From positions 1,810,649 to 1,874,648 of the forward strand of contig NZ_LT635539.1 in NCBI RefSeq assembly GCF_900120195.1: 64,000 nucleotides of DNA. Reading direction: 5' to 3'. Position 1 is the first letter of the stretch. Each line of letters opens with the position of its first letter. The stretch comes from Blautia sp. Marseille-P3087 (GTDB taxonomy: Bacteria > Bacillota > Clostridia > Lachnospirales > Lachnospiraceae). The position numbers were made by a program, and so were the translations under genes. This document shows positions 22,138-30,177 of the stretch, in pieces. Below the pieces are notes generated by a model. The model was given only the letters and a program-made list of their open reading frames with translations, was not told where the DNA came from and did not search any database.

Positions 22138-23295
22138 TTATTTGCAAAGCTCTTCTGCCATCTGATCAAGTTCTTTGATGTTTTCTTCACTTAAGGAAGA
22201 CATGATCTTAACTGTGGTATCAAGCCATGTAATGTTTTTGCTCTTTTCAAATTCTGCTTTCATAACTTTGGCAGCATTCGGAGCCCAGCTTCCATTCTCA
22301 ATCAGACCGATCGTACGGTTCTGATAGTTTCTTTCTGTCAGATGGTCGATGTATGTTTTCATGAACGGAAAGATATCGGCATTGTAGGTGATTGTGGCAA
22401 GAACCAGTTTACCATAGCGAAATGCCTCTTCAACAGCTTCTGCCATATCATCTCTTGCAAGATCAAATACGGAAACTTTCGGGCAGCCTTTCTCTTCCAG
22501 CTTCTGTGCCAGAACTTCTACGGCTTTCTTTGTATTTCCATAAACAGATGAATATGCGATCACAACACCTTCACTCTCAACCTTGTAAGAGGACCAGATG
22601 TCATATTTCTCAATGTAATGTCCCAGATTCTCAGTCAGAATCGGTCCATGCAGCGGGCAGATCGTCTGGATATCCAGAGTTGCAGCTGCTTTTAGAAGCT
22701 TCTGTACCTGTGCACCGTATTTACCGACAATACCGATGTAATAACGGCGGGCTTCGCAATCCCAGTCTTCCTCTACATCAAGAGCACCAAATTTACCAAA
22801 TCCGTCTGCGGAAAACAGAACTTTGTCCGTGCTGTCATATGTAACCATAACTTCCGGCCAGTGAACCATCGGTGCAAATACAAATGTCAGGACATGTTTG
22901 CCCAGTGTCAGACTCTCTCCGTTGGCAACAACCAGTTTTTTGCCTTCCAGATCCATACCTCTGAAGAAATTTTCCATCATGGTAAAAGTCTTTGTATTTG
23001 CAACAACAGTGGTATCCGGATATGCTTTCATGAAGTTTTCAATGTTTGCCGCATGATCCGGCTCCATATGCTGTACAACCAGATAATCCGGCTTTGCTCC
23101 ATCCAGGACTTTGGCAACATTTCCAAGCCATTCTTCAGTGAAGTTTGCATCTACGGTATCCATAACTGCGATCTTTTCATCTTTGATCACATAAGAGTTA
23201 TAGGACATACCGTTCGGCACCTCATACTGTCCCTCAAACAGATCGACCTGATGGTCATTTACACCTACATAATAAATATCATTTCCGATTTTCAT
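22138..23295 (-). CDS. fprA: Flavodiiron protein (A-type flavoprotein, O2/NO reductase)
   Basis: 385 residues. It reduces oxygen to water (or nitric oxide to nitrous oxide) and protects anaerobes. The metallo-beta-lactamase domain carries diiron ligands H76-x-E78-x-D80-H81 (HMEPDH), a further His in APMVHWPEVM, Asp in FSADGFGKFG and His in CPLHGPIL. The C-terminal flavodoxin domain binds FMN through AYSSVYGNTKKAVE. No rubredoxin domain is fused, so the electron donor is a separate protein. AAGGAGG precedes the start. Confidence 0.93.
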   Translation of the reverse strand: MKIGNDIYYVGVNDHQVDLFEGQYEVPNGMSYNSYVIKDEKIAVMDTVDANFTEEWLGNVAKVLDGAKPDYLVVQHMEPDHAANIENFMKAYPDTTVVANTKTFTMMENFFRGMDLEGKKLVVANGESLTLGKHVLTFVFAPMVHWPEVMVTYDSTDKVLFSADGFGKFGALDVEEDWDCEARRYYIGIVGKYGAQVQKLLKAAATLDIQTICPLHGPILTENLGHYIEKYDIWSSYKVESEGVVIAYSSVYGNTKKAVEVLAQKLEEKGCPKVSVFDLARDDMAEAVEEAFRYGKLVLATITYNADIFPFMKTYIDHLTERNYQNRTIGLIENGSWAPNAAKVMKAEFEKSKNITWLDTTVKIMSSLSEENIKELDQMAEELCK

Positions 23296-23405
23296 CTTAA
23301 CAATGTACCTCCTTATTGATCCGGATTTTGTGTTATTTTAAAACATTTTCATTTCTGTCCACATTATATCCGCTCCCTTACCCGAAATCAATAGGGACCT
23401 TTTTA

Positions 23406-24278
23406 TTATCGACATTTTATAACCTTCATGTTATAAACAAACATCCCCAGTGATGCCAGAATGATCAGACCATATCCTATGAAACTATAGCAATCCGGAA
23501 TTTCACCAAACAGGAAAAATCCCAGAAGTGTCGCGAATATGATCTGCGAATAATCAAAAATAGAAATCTTACCTGCCGGTGCATACGTATATGCTGCTGT
23601 GATCGTAAACTGACCGCCTGCTGCAAAAAGCCCCGCCATCAGAAGCGTCACAAGCTGTTTTCCTGTCATCGGAGTATAATCAAAAATCAGATACGGAAGC
23701 ACAAACAGGCATGAAAATGCAGAAAAGTAAAATACAATGATCGGACCTTTCACTCCATGTGTTCCCAGCACACGCACCATTGTATATGCGATTCCTGCTC
23801 CAAGTCCTCCGCAGACTCCGATCAGCGCCGGAATCAGAGCTGCATTCTGAAATCCCGGTTTTACCACAAAAAGGCATCCGATAAATGCCAGCAGCACGCA
23901 GGTTCCCTGCATCGGAGTAATCTTTTCTTTCAAAATCAGAAAAGAAAAAATAATTGCAAAAAACGGGGACAATTTGTTCAGGATCGAAGCGTCGGCAACA
24001 AGCAGATGGTCGATCGCATAAAAGTTACAGAGGATTCCCAGTGTGCCGAACGCGCAGCGAAGGAGCAGCGCACCCCAGTACTGTTTCTGCACCTTTGGCA
24101 CAATATGATTTTTGCCTAAAATGATCGCTGCAAAAATTGCCGCCACCAGATTACGGAAAAAGCTTTTCTGAATGGATGGCAGATCTCCCGCCAGACGCAC
24201 ACTGACATTCATGCATGCAAAGAAAAATGCCGACAGAATGATCATAACCATTCCTTTTATATAATTTTCCTGTTTCAT
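23406..24278 (-). CDS. DMT superfamily transporter (EamA family)
   Basis: 290 residues with ten membrane segments in two EamA repeats. The first holds ACMNVSVRLAGDLPSIQKSF and FYAIDHLLVADASILNKLSP; the second LFAAGGQFTITAAYTYAPAG and ILASLGMFVYNMK. Family members export amino acids or other metabolites; the substrate is not evident. It follows fprA upstream on the same strand but with its own spacing. Confidence 0.82.
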   Translation of the reverse strand: MKQENYIKGMVMIILSAFFFACMNVSVRLAGDLPSIQKSFFRNLVAAIFAAIILGKNHIVPKVQKQYWGALLLRCAFGTLGILCNFYAIDHLLVADASILNKLSPFFAIIFSFLILKEKITPMQGTCVLLAFIGCLFVVKPGFQNAALIPALIGVCGGLGAGIAYTMVRVLGTHGVKGPIIVFYFSAFSCLFVLPYLIFDYTPMTGKQLVTLLMAGLFAAGGQFTITAAYTYAPAGKISIFDYSQIIFATLLGFFLFGEIPDCYSFIGYGLIILASLGMFVYNMKVIKCR

Positions 24279-24503
24279 TTCTATTTCACCAAGCCTCTCA
24301 TTATTTCTTCCTGTTTATCATATCACTAACTGCCGATGTGATACAAGCAGGATTCCTTTTGAATGAATTAAGGAAGTCTACTTTTCTGTAATTTTATATA
24401 GCGATTTCGATATTTTTCGGTTATAATGATATACGAATACACACTTAAAGAGACGCGGTACCATGCTACAATAATAAAGTTATCTCAGAACGGAGGAGAA
24501 ATT

Positions 24504-25109
24504 ATGGAAATTGTCTGTTTAGACCTTGAAGGCGTACTGGTTCCTGAAATCTGGATCGCATTTGCAGAAGAAACCGGTATCCCGGAATTAAAAAGAACAA
24601 CAAGAGATGAGCCGGACTACGATAAACTAATGAAATACCGTCTCAACATTTTGAAAGAACATGGCCTTGGACTGAAGGAGATTCAGGAAACCATTTCCAA
24701 AATCGATCCGATCCCGGGCGCCAAAGAATTTCTGGACAAGCTTCGCGAACTGACTCAGGTCATCATCATCAGTGATACATTTTCACAGTTTGCCGGACCT
24801 CTGATGAAAAAACTCGGTTATCCGACTATCTTCTGCAACTCTCTCGTAGTCGCAGACAACGGCGAGATCACAGACTTTAAAATGCGCTGTGAAAAATCCA
24901 AATACACAACCGTAAAAGCACTGCAGTCCATTGGATATGATACCATTGCAAGCGGTGACAGCCACAATGACCTCGGCATGATCCAGGCAAGCAAGGCAGG
25001 ATTTCTCTTTAAGAGCACCGATGCGATCAAAGCCGAATATCCTGAAATTCCGGCATATGAAACATACGACGAACTTTATGACGCAATCAAAAAAGTAATC
25101 GAGGGTTAA
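24504..25109 (+). CDS. thrH: Bifunctional phosphoserine phosphatase/homoserine phosphotransferase (ThrH)
   Basis: 201 residues of the HAD superfamily. ThrH dephosphorylates phosphoserine and can move the phosphate to homoserine. The N-terminus MEIVCLDLEGVLVPEIWIAF matches ThrH almost exactly, including the variant first motif D-L-E-G in place of D-x-D-x-T. Motif II is IISDTFSQF and motif IV is ASGDSHNDLGM. The start at 24504 is supported by GGAGGAG; a longer frame to 24426 has no such site. A possible -10 (TATAAT) lies at 24421-24426. The gene's end forms half of a shared terminator. Confidence 0.9.
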   Translation: MEIVCLDLEGVLVPEIWIAFAEETGIPELKRTTRDEPDYDKLMKYRLNILKEHGLGLKEIQETISKIDPIPGAKEFLDKLRELTQVIIISDTFSQFAGPLMKKLGYPTIFCNSLVVADNGEITDFKMRCEKSKYTTVKALQSIGYDTIASGDSHNDLGMIQASKAGFLFKSTDAIKAEYPEIPAYETYDELYDAIKKVIEG

Positions 25110-25128
25110 TCCCCCGATTACTTTTTTA
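25088..25128. terminator. Shared terminator built from the ends of thrH and the ABC exporter gene
   Basis: AAAAAAGTAATCGAGGG and CCCCCGATTACTTTTTT pair around TTAAT. The plus-strand stop codon of thrH is in the loop and the last codons of the convergent ABC gene form the other arm. The stem has A and T runs on either side, so it can act in both directions. Confidence 0.85.
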
Positions 25129-26866
25129 ATTCCTGTGTATGAACCAGTGATGCATATACCCCTTCTTTTTGCATCAGTTCGTTGTGCGATCCTTTTTCAA
25201 CAATCTGTCCCTGTTCGATAACCACGATGTCATCCGCACTCTTGACTGTAGAAAGTCTGTGGGCTATGATAATCGTCGTTCTTCCGACTGCAAGTTTCTC
25301 AAATGTTTCCTGGATTTTTGCCTCTGTCACACTGTCCAGCGCAGAAGTTGCCTCATCCAGAATCAGAATCGGCGGATTTTTCAGAAAAATACGTGCAATT
25401 GAAATTCTTTGTTTCTGTCCACCGGAAAGAAGTGCGCCTCTTTCTCCGACATTTGTATCAAATCCTTTCGGCATTTCCATAATATCGTCATAAATTTCTG
25501 CCATCTTGGCCGCCTGTATGATTTCATTCATTGTCGCATCGAGTTTTCCATAACGGATGTTCTCCGCAATACTGTCTGCAAAAAGGAAAACTTCCTGCTG
25601 CACAACACCGATATTTCTGTGCAGCGATTCCTGTGTAGCCTTTCTTACATCCATTCCATCAATGGAAATACTTCCGTCAGTCACATCATAAAATCGCGGA
25701 ATCAACTGACTGAGCGTAGTTTTTCCGCCACCGGAAGATCCTACAAACGCAATCGTCTCACCCGGTTTTATATGAAGGGAAACATCCTTAAGTACTGTCT
25801 GATCTCCCTCATAAGCAAATCCGACATGATCTATATCGATCTGTCCTCTGACATTCTGAAACTCCGTGGCATCCGGTGCATCCTTAAGTCCCGGTTCTGT
25901 CCGCATCAGTTCTACAAATCTGTGCAGACTGGCTGTTCCGTTCGCAATCAGTTCCACCGTCGTTGAAAGCTTACGTACCGGATTTACAAAAGTAGACACA
26001 TACAAACTGAATGTGATCAGGTCAATGATGTTCAACTGATCTGACATGATCAGTGCACCGCCGACCGCAATCACGATTGCTGAAAGAATACACATGAAAA
26101 ATTCCATTACGGAATTAAACATTCCCATTGCCCGATAAAAATCCGCTTTTGAATCACGGTAGCTCAAATTTGCAGAATCAAATTTGTCGAGTTCTTTTTC
26201 CTCATTTGCAAAAGCTTTCGCCGTACGAAGGCCGGAAAGTCCGGATTCAAAATCCGTATTGATCGCTGCCATCTCTTTTTTTACATTACGGGATGCATTC
26301 TGCATGGAAAAACGGCATTTCCACACGATCACAAGAAAAATCGGAATTGTCACCGCGATCACCAGCGCCAGTTTCCACTGGATTGTAAACATAATGATCA
26401 GCGCGCCAATGATCGTTACTGTTGAAATAAAAATATCTTCCGGTGCATGATGTGCAAACTCCGTAATATCAAATAGTTCCGATGTGAGCCGACTCATCAA
26501 CTGTCCCACGCGGGCATTGTCAAAATACGAGTAACTCAGCTCCTGAATATGCTGAAATAAATCACGTCGAAAATCTGTTTCTATCCGTACACCAAACGTG
26601 TGTCCCCAGTAAGTAATAATATAGGTAAAAACAGACCGCAGAATGTATGCACAAAATACGATTGCCATAACGGTCCAGAATATTCTCCACGCATTATCCG
26701 GCAAAAGTTTGTACATACACCATCTGGAAATAAATGGAAATGCCAGATCGATCATCGCAATTCCCAGTGCACATGCCATATCCAGAAAAAACAGTTTCCT
26801 GTGAGGTTTGAAATATGACAGAAATATCTGCATTTCACTTTTGTTTTTGAAATCTTTTCGATTCAT
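25118..26866 (-). CDS. ABC transporter, fused permease and ATPase (multidrug/lipid exporter type)
   Basis: 582 residues, a half-transporter. The six-helix type I exporter domain spans about residues 15-310 and includes the coupling segment FQHIQELSYSYFDNARVGQL. The nucleotide-binding domain has Walker A GSSGGGKTT near 377, the ABC signature LLSGGQKQR, Walker B ILILDEATSALD and the switch His in IIAHRLST. It should work as a homodimer since no partner gene is adjacent. The substrate is not deducible. Confidence 0.9.
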   Translation of the reverse strand: MNRKDFKNKSEMQIFLSYFKPHRKLFFLDMACALGIAMIDLAFPFISRWCMYKLLPDNAWRIFWTVMAIVFCAYILRSVFTYIITYWGHTFGVRIETDFRRDLFQHIQELSYSYFDNARVGQLMSRLTSELFDITEFAHHAPEDIFISTVTIIGALIIMFTIQWKLALVIAVTIPIFLVIVWKCRFSMQNASRNVKKEMAAINTDFESGLSGLRTAKAFANEEKELDKFDSANLSYRDSKADFYRAMGMFNSVMEFFMCILSAIVIAVGGALIMSDQLNIIDLITFSLYVSTFVNPVRKLSTTVELIANGTASLHRFVELMRTEPGLKDAPDATEFQNVRGQIDIDHVGFAYEGDQTVLKDVSLHIKPGETIAFVGSSGGGKTTLSQLIPRFYDVTDGSISIDGMDVRKATQESLHRNIGVVQQEVFLFADSIAENIRYGKLDATMNEIIQAAKMAEIYDDIMEMPKGFDTNVGERGALLSGGQKQRISIARIFLKNPPILILDEATSALDSVTEAKIQETFEKLAVGRTTIIIAHRLSTVKSADDIVVIEQGQIVEKGSHNELMQKEGVYASLVHTQELKK

Positions 26867-26984
26867 CTTTTTTCTCCTGTCTTGTATTTTCTATTGTTTC
26901 ATATTGATTTCACTCACTTTCTGACACTCATCTTAGCACAGATGATGTAAAAAATACAAGATAATGGGGTTCATGTCATAGATA

Positions 26985-27012
26985 AGAGGCAGGAACCGTA
27001 TGGTCCTGCCCC
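26985..27012 (-). terminator. Hairpin after the surface-protein gene
   Basis: GGCAGG (26988-26993) pairs with CCTGCC (27005-27010), with a further ACC/GGT inside. It lies 12 bp past the stop codon of the gene at 27024. The following T run is weak, so termination is likely but not certain. Confidence 0.55.
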
Positions 27013-27023
27013 TTATTCAGCTA

Positions 27024-30000
27024 TTATCTGTCTTTTTTTCTGATAAAGAAGATTCCGGCTGCGGCTGCAAGTGCTATGAAAGCTGCGCCGATATAACCTA
27101 AAATGTCGGTCGTATCGCCCGTTTTTACTGCGGATACGGTCGTGCTGTTTTTTACAGCTGTGCTCTGTGTACCACCGGATGTTTTATTTGTATTCGTCAC
27201 AGAAGTCGTATTTGTATTACTGTTTTGGTTGTTATTATTTGTGTCACCGTTCTTATTTGTATCCGATGTATCATCTTTTCCATCTGATTTATTTCCGGTG
27301 TCGCCCTTTGAATCATCCTTCTTTGAATCATCCTTTTTTGCAGGTGCAATTGTTACTTTGAGCTGCTGTACATCTGTTTCTCCATGCCCTTCGGCTCTGA
27401 CTACTTTGTAGGAAACTGTGTATTCTCCGGCTTCTGTCGCTTCCGGTATTTCTTCACTCCATTCGCCATCGCCGACTTTATACATCATCTTTCCTTCTGC
27501 CGTACTGCCCGGATTTACCAGTTTCTGTGCCTTGCCATTATAAACAAGCCCGGTGATTGCCGTCGGTGCCGTAACCGGTGCATGGTCTACGATAAGCTCG
27601 TAACCAGATACAGCTTCTTTGTACAGATCTGACTGTGCCGCTCTTATAATGATTTGCGTCGTTCCCGGTTTCAGTGCCGTGATAGCTCCGGTCTTTGGAT
27701 CTACCGTTGCTACAGTCGGATCGCTGCTCTCATAGGAAAGTTCCGTCTCTGCAGTAACCTCACGTGCCTCCAGTGTATCATTGCAATATGCATTCCTTGC
27801 TGTAGTGTCCACTGTGATTGTCTGATCAAGCCGATCCACCTTCGGATAGCGGACTGTAAATGTAAATGTCGTTCCGTCTGCACTGGCACCCTGTCCGTCT
27901 TTTACCAGAATCTCAACATTTGAATGTTTATTTTCGTCATTTGGAATATAATCCCAGTCTGTAGTGTCCGGCCATGTATGTACACTCATCTTCTGCGGAT
28001 CAAAAGTGCTGTCAAAATGCATATCTGATCCTGTTTTCAGGACAACCGTCAACTCCGGAATATCGTCTGCCATCCATTTCTTTTCGGCTGTGTTGCTGAA
28101 TCCACTCCATTCAGCACTTTTTCCATAAAGGTTCGGGGCTGTCGATAGATTTCCGTAAGGTTCTCCTACTTCCTGGTTGATAAACGGCTCATTCGCCACA
28201 GCAATCTTGCCGGCTGCGTCAGCTCTCTGTGAAACAATGATATATGTGCCATTATACTGTTTCTGGCCTTTCAGCTTATAAAGTCCTTTCTGTTTCTGTG
28301 CCTCTGTAAGCTGCACCTTATCCTGGACAGTATCTCCGGTACCTTCCGGAATTTCAAGTACTTTTAATCCTTTTGTAAAGTCATCCGCATTCACCTGAAT
28401 AGTAATCGGATCTGCGATCGTGATACTTCCATTGATACGGCTCGGGCGATTTTTTACAATGTTTAATGTATTATTTCCATTCGAAACAAAGTTATTGGTC
28501 TGGAATTTTCCGGAAAAAGAGGAATTATTTAATGTCAAAATATCGGCTGCGCTTAATACCCCATCCGCTGTTGTGCCAAGTGCAGAATTTTCCACCGTGA
28601 CGTTTGCAATACTATCCGCAATACTTGAAATTGTTCCGGTACAGTTGTTAAATGCAATATTTCCGATATTGCCCGCTGCTTTGCTGACTGTCAGTCCTTC
28701 AAAATTCACAGACGCAAAATTCACGCTTTTATATACATAAATATAGGAAGGATTGAATGTAAATTTATTTCCATCAGCACTTTTTATGGTAACACTTTTT
28801 TCAATTACGGCCGAACTGTTGCAATCACTCAGTAAGATGATTGTTCCGCCCTCAGCCACATGATCTATTGCCTCGCCGACAGTTTTTAATGCACTGGTCG
28901 TGGTGTCTCCGAGATTATTGTTATTACCATTATTTGCATCTACGTAGACGATATTCAGAAGCTTTTGGGTTACTGTTCCTTGTGCATCCAGGCTTCCCGG
29001 CGAACTGTTTCCACTTGTTTGCATGGCATAAGGTTTTTTTACACTGACATTCAGTTTCAATGTTCCTGCCTTTGTCAGCTTTGGACTTACTGCTTTATCA
29101 TATCTTTCAAAGGAATTTCCATCTTTCCATTTGAAGGTAAAAACACTTGCCAGATCAACACTTCCGATAATATTTGTAAATGTTGGTGTGATCGTATCTC
29201 CTACATACATCGTTGTCGGAAGCGCTACTGTCGGATATGCACTCTGATCATCCAGAACATTGATTCTATATGAACCTGTCAGCATTGTATCCGGTACGCA
29301 TCCATATCTGACATAAACCACGTCTGCAGTTGAACTTCCCAGCGTTCCACTTCCACTGGTGACTGCATTCCACAGACATATACCCCAGCTGCTTCGTGTA
29401 ACATTAACTGTACCATTATTTGTAACATCCCCACTAACAATCGCTTGCCAAGATGAAGACACTATAAAAGTAGCGCCACTTTCAATTTCCAGAGGCACAC
29501 TAAATGTACCCTTATAAACACTCCACGTGAAAGTTGATCCGTTTTTTACTACAATCCTTTTACTCGTGGTTAAAGAACCTGTATACATGATATTGCCCGT
29601 GATATTGATTGTATGAATGTTATCGTCATTCAATGCAGTCTCTAAGTCTGTCTTACTCACAACATCTTTCTCGCCCTCGTTTGCCTGTACCGCGATGTCT
29701 TTTGTATTTTTCTCGTCAGCGTTCTGTGCTGCCGCTTCTGCCTGTTTCTGCTCATCAGCATCCTGTGCCGTTTCGTTCTTCTGTGTATTCTCTGATTCGG
29801 GTGTTTCTTCTTTTTTCGTTTCGTCTTCTGATGTTTCTTCCTTTGATTTCTCTTCTGTTACTTTCTCTTCCTTTGGTGTGTCCTCTTCTGTCCCGGAAAC
29901 TGAATCTTCTTTTGTTGTATTTTCTTTTGCTGAATCTTCTTTTGTTGTATCTTCTTTTGCTGTATCTCCCGCCGGAGTTTCAACTTTTGCCTCACTGCTG

Positions 30001-30152
30001 CCGGCTTCTTTAGTATCTTTTGCAGAATCATCCTGCTGTGATACTTCCGCCGTAACTGCCACACTTCCCTCTTCTGCTCCAAACACTGTTGCCGGCATAG
30101 TTGATGAAGCCATGCAAAGTGTAAGCAATACACTGAATACCTGTTTCTTCAT
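27024..30152 (-). CDS. Large cell-wall-anchored surface protein
   Basis: 1042 residues. A signal peptide (MKKQVFSVLLTLCMASSTMP, cleaved after VFGA) is followed by ~130 residues of Thr/Glu/Lys/Ser-rich repeats (TKEDSAKENTTKEDS) that would form an extended stalk. The central ~500 residues have repeated short strands and many Asn/Ser/Thr (for example FNNCTGTISSIADS, LTLNNSSFSGKF), suggesting a beta-helix. Near 780-870 is a BIG_2-type Ig domain (ATVDPKTGAITALKPGT), then GLVYNGKAQKLVNPG-type domain, a Lys/Asp/Asn-rich spacer, a sortase-like signal (VKTGD instead of LPxTG), a hydrophobic helix and RKKDR. Ligand unknown. It starts 25 bp after the regulator gene at 30178 and is probably co-transcribed. 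Confidence 0.85.
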   Translation of the reverse strand: MKKQVFSVLLTLCMASSTMPATVFGAEEGSVAVTAEVSQQDDSAKDTKEAGSSEAKVETPAGDTAKEDTTKEDSAKENTTKEDSVSGTEEDTPKEEKVTEEKSKEETSEDETKKEETPESENTQKNETAQDADEQKQAEAAAQNADEKNTKDIAVQANEGEKDVVSKTDLETALNDDNIHTINITGNIMYTGSLTTSKRIVVKNGSTFTWSVYKGTFSVPLEIESGATFIVSSSWQAIVSGDVTNNGTVNVTRSSWGICLWNAVTSGSGTLGSSTADVVYVRYGCVPDTMLTGSYRINVLDDQSAYPTVALPTTMYVGDTITPTFTNIIGSVDLASVFTFKWKDGNSFERYDKAVSPKLTKAGTLKLNVSVKKPYAMQTSGNSSPGSLDAQGTVTQKLLNIVYVDANNGNNNNLGDTTTSALKTVGEAIDHVAEGGTIILLSDCNSSAVIEKSVTIKSADGNKFTFNPSYIYVYKSVNFASVNFEGLTVSKAAGNIGNIAFNNCTGTISSIADSIANVTVENSALGTTADGVLSAADILTLNNSSFSGKFQTNNFVSNGNNTLNIVKNRPSRINGSITIADPITIQVNADDFTKGLKVLEIPEGTGDTVQDKVQLTEAQKQKGLYKLKGQKQYNGTYIIVSQRADAAGKIAVANEPFINQEVGEPYGNLSTAPNLYGKSAEWSGFSNTAEKKWMADDIPELTVVLKTGSDMHFDSTFDPQKMSVHTWPDTTDWDYIPNDENKHSNVEILVKDGQGASADGTTFTFTVRYPKVDRLDQTITVDTTARNAYCNDTLEAREVTAETELSYESSDPTVATVDPKTGAITALKPGTTQIIIRAAQSDLYKEAVSGYELIVDHAPVTAPTAITGLVYNGKAQKLVNPGSTAEGKMMYKVGDGEWSEEIPEATEAGEYTVSYKVVRAEGHGETDVQQLKVTIAPAKKDDSKKDDSKGDTGNKSDGKDDTSDTNKNGDTNNNNQNSNTNTTSVTNTNKTSGGTQSTAVKNSTTVSAVKTGDTTDILGYIGAAFIALAAAAGIFFIRKKDR

Positions 30153-30177
30153 TGTTCTTCCTCCTGTCTGATAATAT

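Noticed and set aside
29617-30171. Long plus-strand open frame opposite the surface-protein gene
   Set aside because: It is rich in Ser, Phe and Val from reading the low-complexity stalk repeats backwards; the minus-strand gene has a signal peptide, domains and anchor.
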